DNA of 64,000 nucleotides from Cryphonectria parasitica EP155 (Eukaryota; Ascomycota; Sordariomycetes; Diaporthales; Cryphonectriaceae): positions 1,640,068-1,704,067 of the forward strand of contig NW_024468910.1 of assembly GCF_011745365.1 (NCBI RefSeq). The letters are read 5' to 3'. Of the stretch, positions 42,707 through 53,499 are shown piece after piece. Every line of letters starts with the position of its first letter. Positions within the stretch are counted from its first letter, which is position 1. The notes beneath the pieces are model-generated. The model saw only the letters and a list, made by a program, of their open reading frames with translations. It ran no database searches and was not told the origin of the DNA. The position numbers were made by a program, and so were the translations under genes.

Positions 42707-43722
42707 TCAGCGCCCATCCTCTGGGTGATCGTGCCAGCCATGCGCGGCGATACTCCAGGCGGCGATGCCGAGGCACAAAGTCAGCAGGAACACGTTGCTC
42801 CCCACGGCGTCGGCGATGAGCAAGCCCGTGTGGCCCCGGGTGCTGCTCATCACCGCGAGGAACTTCTCGGGCAGCGACGTGGCGAGGGACAAGACGGTGG
42901 CGCCAAAGGCTGCATCCGACATGTCGAATGAGGCGGCGAGGTGTGTGGGAATGTGCGACAGGATAAAGCCGCTGACCGTCAGGACCACGAAGCCACACAC
43001 GAGCTTGAGGATCGGGATGAGAGTGTGGTGGAATTTTCTGAGCTTGGAGGAGGAGGAGAAGGAGGAGGCTCCGTGCTTGGGGAGAAGAGACCCGACTCGC
43101 CGGCCTCTCCATCAGCATAGTAGCTGCCGTTGTTGTTGATCTCATGGTGGCTAGCGGCAGAGGAGGAGCCGAAAGTGTCGGCCGAGAACGAGTCGTTAAG
43201 ATGGTCGTGTGCAGCGGCCCCGGACTCAATATCCTCAGCCTCATTATGACGCTCCGTGTACAACATGGCCCTCCAGATGGTTCACAGCACCAGCACCATG
43301 TACGCGACAAAGGCCACAAGCAGCAGCCCGGCCACGACGCGGTTCCAGAGGATATCTGCCAGTGAGAACAGGGACACGACGCTCGTGAGGGCCAGTAGGG
43401 CCACGCAGGCAGTCTTGGAGCTCCGGTCAAAGCCTTCCCAGGCGCCCGTGGAGAAGACTAGGCCGAGGGCGAAGGCACCAAATATGTTGGCCACGCAGCT
43501 GCCGATGGTGTTACCCACCGCGAGCGCGGGCCGGCGCTGGGCCAGGCTGAGGGCCACGACGGTCAGCTCCTCCCACTCTGCGCCTGCGATCAGGATAGCG
43601 ACGAGCATCTCAGGGATGTGCAGCCGTTTGGCCAGCATAGTGGCGCTCGACACGAAGAGCTTGAAGAGGGAGAGGCCGGCCAGAAAGGCTGCTACGTTGA
43701 ACAAGACCTCATAGGTGCCCAT
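42707..43722 (-). pseudogene. Sodium/calcium-exchanger (CaCA) family membrane protein, frame broken twice
   Basis: From ATG 43722 the frame gives the first exchanger repeat: FLAGLSLFKLFVSSATMLAK, LVAILIAGAEWEELTVVALS and LAVGNTIGSCVANIFGAFAL, with several membrane helices. A TGA at 43284-43282 follows MVLVL; a Trp would fit. The same frame continues through a hydrophilic loop (EDIESGAAAHDHLNDSFSAD). In the loop a G4 run at 43079-43082 needs one more base to reach the frame of the second repeat (SGFILSHIPTHLAASF, LSLATSLPEKFLAVMSSTRG, LIADAVGSNVFLLTLCLGIA), which ends at 42707. The family exports or compartmentalises Ca2+ across vacuolar or plasma membranes. The gene is GC-rich without RIP signs, so the breaks may be sequence errors. 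Confidence 0.65.
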
Positions 43723-44989
43723 TTTCTCGAAATGTCTTTCCTGGTCTCACTGTAGGTTTGTGTTTGTGTTTGTGGCGTTGACCTATGCTCGCCGTCCGCG
43801 CCCCAAGTTGACGACGATGAGAAGAAAAAAAGAAAGAAAAAAGGTCGTCTTCCTCACCGTACAACATCAACGAATGGACACATCTGTCATAGCATTTCCA
43901 CAACAGTCGCATCAATCGCATTAGCCCATGACAAGAGAGCTTTCGTCTGTATCTCGTTCATCCGCTGATTTGTCTACTGCTTTCGATCTGGCAAACTTGC
44001 CCGGCGATATCATGTTTTCAAACTTTTGCAACCAATACTCAGCGATATACCTCGGGAATTTAGTACTGCGCCGTCTTGGCAGCGCCGGCGAAAGCTTCAG
44101 CAGTCCAAAAAGGTATAGCCGCATAGCAAGCTAGTCTGTGCAAGAATAAAAGTTAACTGCCCATAGAGAACTACTTTAGCGACTACAACGGGTTTGAGCA
44201 GAGAGGAGGTTTTGGAGCTGCTGCAAGAGACTTCTGTTCTTGTAAACAACGAGCACAAGATTTATATTGCATCGTTGGAAAAGCGTATAGACATGATAGC
44301 AGGCGCTTTTTAGTCACTAGCTGATTGTATTGATCTTATTTGTTAGCTTTTCTTTTTGGTTTCCTTTTATTGCAAACTGCAAACTTCCCCGATAATCCAA
44401 ATCAATCCTGCACCCAAATATACAGCCTTGGTACCCTATCAAGGCTGCTATCCATGAGATCAGCTGAATAGGTTCAGTGTACGATCGCCAGAGTCTCACT
44501 GGCATTGCCCTAATGCACCTGCACCACCAGATATTCCTCAAGAATTCCCCGAGTGATTCGGAAGCGGATTCTATGGTAGTCCACAGGCCCTATTCCTCTC
44601 CTACGGGCCTACTGGTTCCTAGTTCCACGGGCCTCTTTTCACGTGCCCTTTCCTTCTCCTACGGGCCTACTAGTTCCCTTAAGCTCACAAACTCTACGCA
44701 TCTCCCAATTCACTCAGTTTACCTACCCCTCTTTTTTTGCACGCTTTCTTCACCCTACTCTCTTCTTGCTTCTTTATAGCCATACTAGTGCCTCGAAGCC
44801 TGGCGTTCTCGTTCCGGGACGGACCGACATCCTCGGACTCCACATTTGTAGCTATCGTTCCTGGATGCCTGGCCCTCCTGGATGCCCACTCCGGGCCGGA
44901 GCGAAATTCTGCTGCCGCTATATAGAAGTATTGAGAAAGTCCAGTTGTAGTGTTAGTACTGTTAGTACTGTTAGTACTGTTAGTATCGT
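43723..44989. other. Intergenic, several short repeats
   Basis: No gene is supported. A 68-codon minus frame (44124-43921) is protein-like but unrecognised. A 22-bp repeat TCTCCTACGGGCCTACTRGT occurs at about 44597-44618 and 44653-44674. A 9-bp tandem repeat (GTTAGTACT)n lies at 44952-44983, directly before RT5. Confidence 0.4.
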
Positions 44990-45441
44990 TGTAATGAGCA
45001 CTGCAGCAATCCGAAGATTCTTAAGTACACGAAGGGTTTATGCTAACAAGAGCGGTGTCAAAGTGTCAAGTCCTTGAATACGGAACCGTACAAGTCCTAA
45101 TAAGCGATGCAAGTGTTCACTGCCTTTGGAGCTACTCAGTATAGAAGACTGAATACTTAGATTGACAACTGAAGAGCTATGTACTGAATCCATCTAATGG
45201 TAATGAACGTGTTCTTATATATCCAGCTCTTCAGTACGGCTCGTTGGGATCGCTGGCAAGTCTAGCGATCCAAGGTGTGAAGCTCGTTGGGATCGCTAGC
45301 GAGCCCAACGATCCTCCCTCCTTTACAACCCTAACCCTGGATTATGTAATCAATGCTTTGTCAGAACGTTGAGTCCTTGACACCTGATCCCTGTTACTCG
45401 TAATCTTATTCTGTGATCTGCATATTGGATGGGTTATAACA
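44990..45441 (-). repeat. RT5 3' LTR
   Basis: It is 452 bp from TGTAATGAGCACTGCAGC to GATGGGTTATAACA. The U3 block (45237-45326) has the inverted repeat built on GCTCGTTGGGATCGCT and its complement. It is followed inside the element by the polypurine tract complement TCATCTTCCTTCTATC. Confidence 0.95.
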
Positions 45442-45532
45442 TCATCTTCCTTCTATCAGTTGTTGTTCTCAACGATCTTCTGTAAGTATTCTAGCAAGTT
45501 TCCGTATTCATGATCTTGCCTTCCTAATCGAG

Positions 45533-46159
45533 ATGCTGAATAGAATCAATAAAGTCGCAAAACCGAAATCCTTGAATCCTCGCTCTGACAAAAAGAAGCA
45601 GAAAGATCTCCTTCTTCAGTCCATTCTTTCAAACGGTTTCGATATACATCCCTGTTCTTATTGCAATAGTCGAGGCCTGTAATCGTATATTGTTTCTCCT
45701 TACGATTCATTCTGTTGCTCGGAGTGCGTTTCCCAGAATCGCGCTAAGTGCGATGTTCTGGAGCTAACGAATGCTGCTGAACTCCTTCTTACCTCTACTC
45801 AGCATCGAAAGCTAGAGGATGAGATAGAAGAGTTGGAGTTGAAGTTGCTTCGACTGCATCAACAAAAGAAGATGTGGCATGAGAGGATATCTTGGGCTAT
45901 TCATCGAGGTCTTAAGAACCTTGAAGAGCTTGAGAAAGAGGAGGCTGAGGAGGCTGAGGCTGAGAGGGTGCGTGTTGCTGCTGAAGTGCAGGCTGTGGTA
46001 GCTGAGGAATCTGCTGTTGTAGCTGGAGATTCTTCTCTTGAAGGTTTTGACTGGAATTCTGTGGATTTGAGAGATTCTGTGGTAGATTGGTCGAGCTTTC
46101 TGGAGAGTGAGGTTCCCGAGGCTTCTGAGTCTCGGTCCGGGGCGGAGCGATCATCTTAG
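45533..46159 (+). pseudogene. RT5 antisense accessory gene: Cys-cluster, coiled-coil, acidic tail; one internal stop
   Basis: ATG at 45533 gives MLNRINKVAKPKS and a single 208-codon frame to TAG 46157-46159, broken only by TAA at codon 50 (45680-45682), a CAA-to-TAA change. The cysteines are C41 and C44, then C62 (or C61), C65 and C73, a Zn2Cys6-like arrangement that lacks an obvious third ligand. The middle is a long charged helix (TSTQHRKLEDEIEELELKLL, GLKNLEELEKEEAEEAEAER), likely a coiled coil. The end is acidic and aromatic (FDWNSV, VVDWSSFLESEVPEA) with the tail SRSGAERSS. This is the best copy for reading the family. Zinc cluster, dimerising helix and acidic region together resemble a transcription regulator; that is inference. 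Confidence 0.7.
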
Positions 46160-49100
46160 GTACTGGTTTTCCTTTTCCAATATTCAGCTACCTTTTCCTG
46201 AGCGTTTTCGATGTTCTTCCGTAGTTCCCATGAGTTTTCGCTTGCTGGGTAACCTTTCCATTTGATGAGGTATTCCCTCGTGTTGTCTGTGCTTCTATGC
46301 TTGAGAATCTTCTTCACTTCGTATTCTGGTTCATTGTTTTCTACTTCCGCTGTGTTATCCGTTAATATTTCCTATGCTGCTAGTTCCAGCAGTAAGACGT
46401 GGAAAACCAGATATATTCTTATCCTATAAGATAATGCTAACTCGTAGTTTACTAGGAAGATTTGTTGTAAGATTTTGAATAGTTCCAATTTCTTATAGTT
46501 GAGCTTGCTGCTGGATCTAGTTGTTTTGATATTTTTTCGAAGTAGATAGACCTTATCTCCCTTCTGTAAGATTAGTCTCTCAATCCTTTTGGAGTTTGCA
46601 TACTGTATCATTTGTTCCTGAACGAATCGTAACTCTGATCGGAGTTCCTCCTGAACTTTCTTGATTTTCTTAATCCTTTTATCCGCAGCTTCTGCATCTG
46701 CTTCTAGCAGTGCTTTGTAATAAGCTGTTGGATTATATTCATAGAGTACGAAGAATGGTGACTTCTTCGTTGTGCTTGTATCTGCGCTATTATAAGCGAA
46801 CTGTACGAGAGGCAACAGGTTAACTCAGTTGTTTTATTTCTGATTGATATAGTATCAAAGATACTGTTTGATAATCTGATTCATTCTTTCTGTCTATTCA
46901 TCTATCTGCAGGTGAAATGCTGTAGACATTCTGTAATGTGTTCCGAGCTGTTTCATGAGTGAAGTTCAAAATTTCGAGTTGAACTTTCTATCTCTGTTGG
47001 AGATCACTTCTTCTGGTATGCTATAGTTAGCAATAATCATTCTGAGGAATGCATATGCGAGTTTCTCTGCTGTACTACTTTCCTTGTAGGAAAGAAAATA
47101 AGCATACTTGCTCAGTTTGCAAACTACTATTAGAATACTATCGTATTGCATCTTAGTTAAGGGTTCTCGTAAGAGAGATAGCTTGATAATGAAGTCTAGA
47201 TTGATGGATTGCTAAATAGTTGTAGGTATTAATAAGAAATGCAGTAGTTTGTAAGGCTTGTATCTTTCTGCTTTATTCTTCTTGCAGCTGTTGCATTGTT
47301 GTAGGATGCTCTCAATTCTTTTCCTAAGATCTGGTGGGTTTCAGTGTTTTTTGATGTGTTTGTAAATTGCTCTAACTCCTTGGTATCTGTGTGCTGGTGC
47401 ACTATGTACATCCCTGATGTGGCTGTTTTGTTCGTTTGGAGTTATCGATTCTGGATCTCTTTCCGAGGATCCGATTCTGAGAGCAGTGTTTAGTTCTCTG
47501 TATGCATTAACGAGATTTTCTGATTCATCTTGGGCGAAGATGTTCTGCATGTCCGAAGAGTCTGCGTTTCGATAGTTTGATCTTCTGCTGAGAGCATTTG
47601 CTCATCCGTTTTCCGAGCTTTTGCAGTGCACAATTTTGAAGTCAAACTGTGAGAGGAATTCTGCCTATCTGACTTATTGCTTGTTCAAAATCTTGGTTGT
47701 TATGAATATAGTCAGATTCTTGTAATCTGAGTGAACTATGATCGAGTATTGTGCGCTAATGAGGTAGTATTGCTATTTCTTGAAGGCTTTTACTATTGCT
47801 ATGAATTCCTGATCAGGGATTCTATAGTTGATTTCTGAGCTATTCAACTTCTTTGAGAAGTTGCTTATAATCTTTAGACATTCTTGGTCGTCTCGCTAAC
47901 CAAGTTGTTCTCCAAGTGTATATTCTAATGCATTAGTTTCAACTTCAAAGAGTTTGTAGGGGTCTGCTTTGCATAGAATTGGTTCTGAGGTGATGTATCT
48001 GATGATCTCATCGAAGGCTTCTTATGCCTTGGGGGTTCATTCGAAGGGCTGCTTCTTCTTAGTGAGATTTGTAAGAGGATGTGCAATCCGGCTGTAGTTC
48101 TTAATAAACTGCCTATAGAAGTTGATGTATCCGAGGAAAGATCTAATATCCCTGATATTCCTGAGAACTAGCCAATTTCTGATAGCTTCTATCTTGTCTT
48201 TCTGTAGCTTAATACATCCTGGCTCGATTGTGAATCCGAGGTAGTTAACCTTTTATACATGAAAATAGCTCTTTGCGGATTCCACAAGAAGCTTCGCATT
48301 CTGAAGCATTTGCAATACTATTTCCACATATCTCTTGTATTCTTCAAGTATTCAAGAGTAGATAAGAATGTTATTGAGATAGGCAATAATGAACTGATTC
48401 AGATGCTTGCATAGAATGTAATTGATTATTTCCTAGAATGAAGCTGGGATATTCGTTAGACTAAAGAGCATAACCAAATATTCGTAGTATTCATAGCATG
48501 TTCTGAAAGCAGTTTTCCATTCTTCTTCTTCCTTTACTCTGATTAGATTATAAGCTCCTTTCAGATTCAGAACTGTGAACCACTGTACTCCTTGCAACCT
48601 ATCTCATAATTCCTTAATGAGTAGCAATGGATATCGGTTTTTGATTGTAATGTTATTGAGTTGCTTGTAATCAATACATAGCCTGAGCTTGCTATTTTTC
48701 TTAGATACAAACAGGATGGGATATCCTGCTAATGATTGCGATAGTTGTATGTATCCTTTTTTAAGATTCTCGTTAAAGTATTCCCGAAGTGCCTCTAGCC
48801 ATGCTTTGTCTAGTCCGTAGATAGGGAAGAACTTGGGCTGTTTCCCTTCTTGTAGCGGGATCTCGTGGTTGTATAGGCTGTGTTCTAGCAGTCCTGTATC
48901 CAATTCTTCCTGGAACAGTTTCTTGAACTTGTGATATTCTCATGGTATATTCGCGAGTATTAGTTCTGATTCTTGTGCTGTTTCTGCTACCTGGAGGAAC
49001 AGTAGGTACCGTTGAGCGTGCTTCTTTTCGTTCGTTGTCTTTGGTAACATTCTCGAGGGCCTTGAGCGTTCGCTCCGGGCCGGACCGAGCGCTCGAGGGC

Positions 49101-49840
49101 CTGGTTTCGAGGTTTTTCCTGTGTGGATCTACAATCCACATTCTGAAGCTTTTCCTTGTCGCTCCGGGGCGGACCGACTTGCTGAGAATCTCGCTTCCGT
49201 TGTTTTGTTAACCTGTTAGCGCCCTGGCACTGTTTGGGTTCGCTTGTCACTAGATTCTTCTCCTTGAACTGCCAGCCCTGCTGGTTTGGAGGTATGTATG
49301 AAGTCGTGTGAAGCCTCTTTTCCTGAATATTCTTCAACCACTAGCTTCGATCCTGCGTCGTTAATTGTAACTATCTCTCTGAATACAGCTTGTTCTCATA
49401 AGATCTGGCCAGTAATCCAATCGATTCGAGGATTATGCTCTTTGAGCCATGGAAGCCCCATAATCAGCTCATGCTGTGCTGTATCCGTAATATCAAAGAA
49501 AGCTCTGACTATACATCCTTGGATTAAGATAGATAAATAATCAGTCTCCTTATCAATTACTCCTTGATTGTATGCAACAGATTATCCTTCTACAGTACTA
49601 AGAGTATATAAGCATCTCTTCCATTTCCATTGTAGTTATGCCTGATTAATAATATATAGAAATATAAAGTTTCCCTGAGCGCCACTATCCAATAGTGCGC
49701 TGTATTTGTATCCTTGAATATATATATTAAACTTAATGTAAGCATAATCTGTTCTAGAAGCTTCACATAAGAATCATTCCGGTCTAATCGTCTGCAGTCC
49801 CTTTACAAGCAATCCTGTTCTTTTGAATTCGTTGAGAACT
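46156..49840 (-). pseudogene. RT5 pol (PR-RT-RH-IN-chromodomain), RIP-disabled
   Basis: Pol is on the minus strand in the -1 frame relative to gag. The largest open pieces are RT (48903-48604: [33 protein letters not shown]), the RNase H/IN linker (47550-47341), the IN core (47151-46966: ICKLSKYAYFLS-like) and the IN C-terminus (46815-46372). All lie in one register. The chromodomain occupies about 46320-46160. The YxDD box is YLNN. The pol stop 46158-46156 overlaps the antisense stop. Single Trp or Gln to stop changes break the frame. Confidence 0.85.
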
Positions 49841-51938
49841 GCTTATCCTTCTGAGCCTGCTTCGCTGCTTCTTGAGCAAGCTTCTTAGCTTGTTTTTGCT
49901 TGTATTATCATTATTCCTAGTCTTTCCTCTGTTGATGCTAATCGCAAACCTTATCATTAATGTAAATCGTGCAGAGTATTGTTTTGCACTGCTATCATTT
50001 TATCTTCTTATCTATACATTGCATAGAACAGTTGTCGGATAGCCCAATGTATGCATTGTAGTATTATTTGTTGAGAACTTCTCTGAAGCGGAGTTCCTTT
50101 TCTTTAACAGCCTGAAGGATTTGTTCTGATTCTCTAACGGAGAACCATTCGTATTGCACCTTGTCTGAGAAATGCATTCTGCAGCTATAATAGATGCAGG
50201 AAATCCAAGCTAATTTGTAGTATAGATCGTAAAGTGAGCTGATTCGAGGATCCTCATTTTCTCATGCCTCGATGTTCTGCAAGGGAATACAGGTGAAGAG
50301 CTCTTCTAGCCCTATTCTGTAAACGAGATATTCAATCCATGTTATTTCCTTGTTCCATCCAATACCGAAGGGGAACCTTCCTATAGGCTTCTTGAGTTCA
50401 TTATTCATGGAAGACTCCGGTGAATTGTTAGATCGTTCGTTCTGGCTTGATCTTTCTATTGTCTGAGAGGCGTTCTCGGTATCGTTTAGATATTCATACC
50501 AATAACCAAGAGAGTACCATTCCTTATCCATATCCCTGGTTATAATGCTTGGCATAGGCGATGAAGAATGTTGAAGGGTATTGTTGCTAAGTTCTTCTTC
50601 CAACGTCTGAATGCTCTGTTCCGCGATGTCAGAGCAGTCCGAGTTGCTACTCGTGAGGGTGCTGGGCGTGCATTCTCGTCCTGCTGTTGCTATTTGCCTG
50701 CAGCGCCTAGGTTTCTGAGGGAACCATCCTGAACCTTCCTTACTCAAGAGGTATATTAAGCAGTTATTATCATAGCAGAATGTCCAGCTAAGACTTCCGT
50801 AATTAACAGAATCCGATACTTGCTCCAAGGGAATATTTTTGCTCAGTTGATTGGGTTCCTGTCATCGAGCAACATTTATCTAGCATCCTTTCTGAACTAA
50901 TTGCTATTTATTTTTCCGAAGTTAATAGCAGTTGCATATAATGTATTCTTGTTTGTTGCAGTTGTAGCAGATAATGCTATTCCTCTTGCTATACTGCTTA
51001 TTAGCTGCATCGAGTTCCATGGAACCAGCATGCATAGTGCTGCTCTGGGCTGTACTGCTATATCAGCTGCTATTCTTGTTTTGGAGTTTCTTGCCTGTAT
51101 TAGCCGGAAACCTCCAAGTCTAGCTTCCTTCCTTCTTGAACTTCTCCATCTATCGCTCGTACAGACAGTTATCAATACAGATTGCTTGATTAGAGAACAT
51201 CGCAAAGTTCTCTGGCCAATCCTGCTTGGAGATCTCGTTCTTAACATCGTCCTTGAGTTCCTTGTAATAGTGCTCCATGAGGTTCTTATCTTCCTACGGG
51301 AGTCGCGCTGAGAGTTGCTTGAACCTAACCGTATAGGCAGAAGCCGACTTGGTCTGTCTGAGGTCCATAAGCTGCTGAGCTGTAGTGCGTTCTTCGTTGG
51401 GATTACCAAAGATCTCTTTGAAAGCCTTCTCGAAGCTCTCAAAGGAATCGAACATATCCTTAGTACCCTGAGTACGTGCATTGGGATTGTTCTGATGCTC
51501 CAAGTAGTTGTATAGAGAAGATTTGTACCAAATGAGAGCATCCTTTTCGAGACGAGTTCCTGCAAGGATAACCTTCTCAGATTCCATGATAAACTGGGTT
51601 GCGTGGTGCAAGAAATACGCCCTGCAGTAGGTAAGGAATCCATACAGCGTTTTCTGGTTGCCATCATACATGGCGAGCTTGTTCATCTTGTATGCCTTTC
51701 CAGCGCTACTGGTGGTTGCAGAGGTGGACTGCGCCTGCTGAGCCTGTTGGGCTAGCTGAGCCTGTTGGGCTAGCTGAGCCTGTTGGGCTAGCTGAGCCTG
51801 TTGGTTGGCGATGGTAGCGCTCTGGGCCTGCTGTTGTTCGCGCAGGTCTTGGATACGCTGGGTAAGCTGATATACCTGGTTGACCAGTTCTTCCTGAGTG
51901 GGGGCGCGCGGGAACGAAGAGGTTCCTGGAGGAGCCAT
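49803..51938 (-). pseudogene. RT5 gag, few stops
   Basis: ATG 51938 (60 bp inside the 5' LTR boundary) gives MAPPGTSSFPRAPTQEELVN, then a Gln-Ala repeat region (QAQLAQ units), and capsid (LTYCRAYFLHHATQFIMESE, DALIWYKSSLYNYL) to a stop at 51294-51296 that replaces a Trp conserved in RT3. The same register continues through the zinc knuckle (about 50930-50985, CX2CX4YX4C) and the conserved unnamed C-terminal region (50828-50262: GGW-like FPFGIGWNKEITWIEYLVYR, LEELFTCIPLQNIEA) to TAA 49805-49803. The full frame is 712 codons. The C-terminal region is unusually long for a Ty3/gypsy gag. Confidence 0.8.
51737..51802 (-). repeat. 18-bp tandem repeat in RT5 gag
   Basis: Three near-perfect copies of TGAGCCTGTTGGGCTAGC plus a partial copy encode the QAQLAQ repeats near the gag N-terminus. 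RT3 and RT4 have fewer copies, so this part of gag varies in length within the family. Confidence 0.85.
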
Positions 51939-51986
51939 CGTGTTCCGTATTGCTCAAGGGGTAACACTGAACCGTTCTTGAACAAG

Positions 51987-51997
51987 AGTTGTCAAAA
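51987..51997 (-). promoter_or_regulatory. Candidate self-priming primer-binding site of RT5
   Basis: Read on the minus strand, the bases just inside the 5' LTR are TTTTGACAACT. No TGG start, the usual tRNA-primer signature, is present. TTGACAACT is exactly complementary to AGTTGTCAA in the LTR at 52170-52178, which lies downstream of the TATA box within an initiator-like TCTTCAGTTG. Confidence 0.45.
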
Positions 51998-52449
51998 TGT
52001 AATGAGCACTGCAGCAATCCGAAGATTCTTAAGTACACGAAGAGTTTATGCTAACAAGAGCAGTATCAAAGTGTCAAGTCCTTGAATACGGAACCGTACA
52101 AGTCCTAATAAGCGATGCAAGTGTTCACTGCCTTTGGGGCTACTCAGTATAGAAGACTGAATACTTAGATTGACAACTGAAGAGCTATATACTGAATCCA
52201 TCTAATGGTAATGAACGTGTCCTTATATATCCAGCTCTTCAGTACGGCTCGTTGGGATCGCTGGCGAGTCTAGCGATCCAAGGTGTGAAGCTCGTTGGGA
52301 TCGCTAGCGAGCCCAACGATCCTCCCTCCTTTACAACCCTAACCCTGGGTTATGTAATCAATGCTTTGTCAGGACGTTGAGTCCTTGACACCTGGTCCCT
52401 GTTACTCGTGACCTTGTTCTGTGACCTGCATGTTGGATGGGTCATAACA
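51998..52449 (-). repeat. RT5 5' LTR
   Basis: It is 452 bp from TGTAATGAGCACTGCAGC to GATGGGTCATAACA. It is the least mutated LTR in the window: TATATAAG box (complement at about 52222-52230), AACCCTAACCCTGGGTTATG telomere-like block and the U3 inverted-repeat block (about 52245-52325). Confidence 0.95.
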
Positions 52450-52454
52450 ATCGT

Positions 52455-53499
52455 TAATAGATATGCGATTTCTCGATATACTCTGATATTGAAATTTCAA
52501 ATTTGAAAATTTCACATTTTTGGAATTAGAAAGCTTTTAGGCTAAAGTCATGTTTTGGGCCAATTCTCGGGTTTAAATATCAGGCACTTCTAGGCTAGCA
52601 AAACTCGTAATTATAAAATGAGCTCAGAAAACAAGAAACCGAATTTGATATAAATGCTTATTTTACTCCAAACCTGAATTATGAAATGAAATATATTATG
52701 CTTCTATATCGACATTATTGATTATTAAGTTAGAGTTTATAAGTTTGAGGACAGAAAGACAGAATTGTAAACAATAGTTTCTTCAAATCTAAACACCCAA
52801 TAACGGAAATATAAATCATAATTATTTTTCCTGTATTAGTAAACAACAGAGATAATTAGTTTATATGGGCTATTCTCGAAATTGAGTGGATATAGCCGAA
52901 TACTAGCTTCTGTGCCAGGCTCTTTTACCTTACTTAACCCTTAGTTTTTCACCTATAAATAAATCCTCATCGAGCATAAGATGGCTATTTATATATTGCG
53001 TGAGTCCGACTGTTAGCTGTACAGACCACCACTGCTTCCAGTCAGCAAGGAGCGGTCACTCCTTTTAGCTGTTTCGCATAATATGAGACAGGAGCTCTAA
53101 ACCCGAACTCAGATGGCACCTACTCAGCTCTGCTAGTCCTTCGCTAGCCAGACCAGATATCCATTTCTCATGCATCTACAACAAATAATTATTGTGGAAA
53201 AAGGTAGCTAAAAAGGGCTACCGGACCAGATAAAAGTAATAGTTGCAAGGGATAAAAAGAGAGCCCTTAGACCTCAAGTCAATCTCTCTATAAATATATA
53301 TAGTAGTTAATCTATAATATTTCAAGAGCTATTTATAACATCAATAGATAAAACTCTTATCACAAAAAGTCAACCATTTCATATAATTACAAGTGCTGAT
53401 ACCAGACTAACCCATATTACTCTTATATTCTTTGTTCACGAATTGAGAAAGATTATGAGTTCCGGTCAACTCTGATTCTTCTTGTTCTAGCCCCGCTAT
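52455..53499. other. AT-rich intergenic, no gene
   Basis: This flank of RT5 is strongly AT-rich. No ORF or repeat is recognised. RIP leakage from the neighbouring element is plausible. Confidence 0.45.

Larger units (their letters stand above)
44990..52449 (-). mobile_element. RT5: full-length Ty3/gypsy chromovirus-type LTR retrotransposon, best preserved
   Basis: The element is 7460 bp on the minus strand, with two 452-bp LTRs (44990-45441, 51998-52449) and a perfect target duplication atcgt (44985-44989 and 52450-52454). The order of genes is the same as in RT3 and RT4. The two LTRs differ only by transitions. It has fewer stops than RT3 and RT4 and so looks youngest, but the reverse transcriptase box reads YLNN (near 48370) and gag carries RIP-type stops, so it is inactive. 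Confidence 0.97.

Noticed and set aside
42681..43430. 249-codon minus-strand ORF over the exchanger
   Set aside because: Pro/Arg/Ser-rich shadow frame; the exchanger repeats are in other frames of the same strand.
50897..51667. 256-codon minus-strand ORF inside RT5
   Set aside because: It is out of frame with gag and Ser/Arg/Thr-rich; the true gag frame on the same strand has capsid motifs and continues across it.
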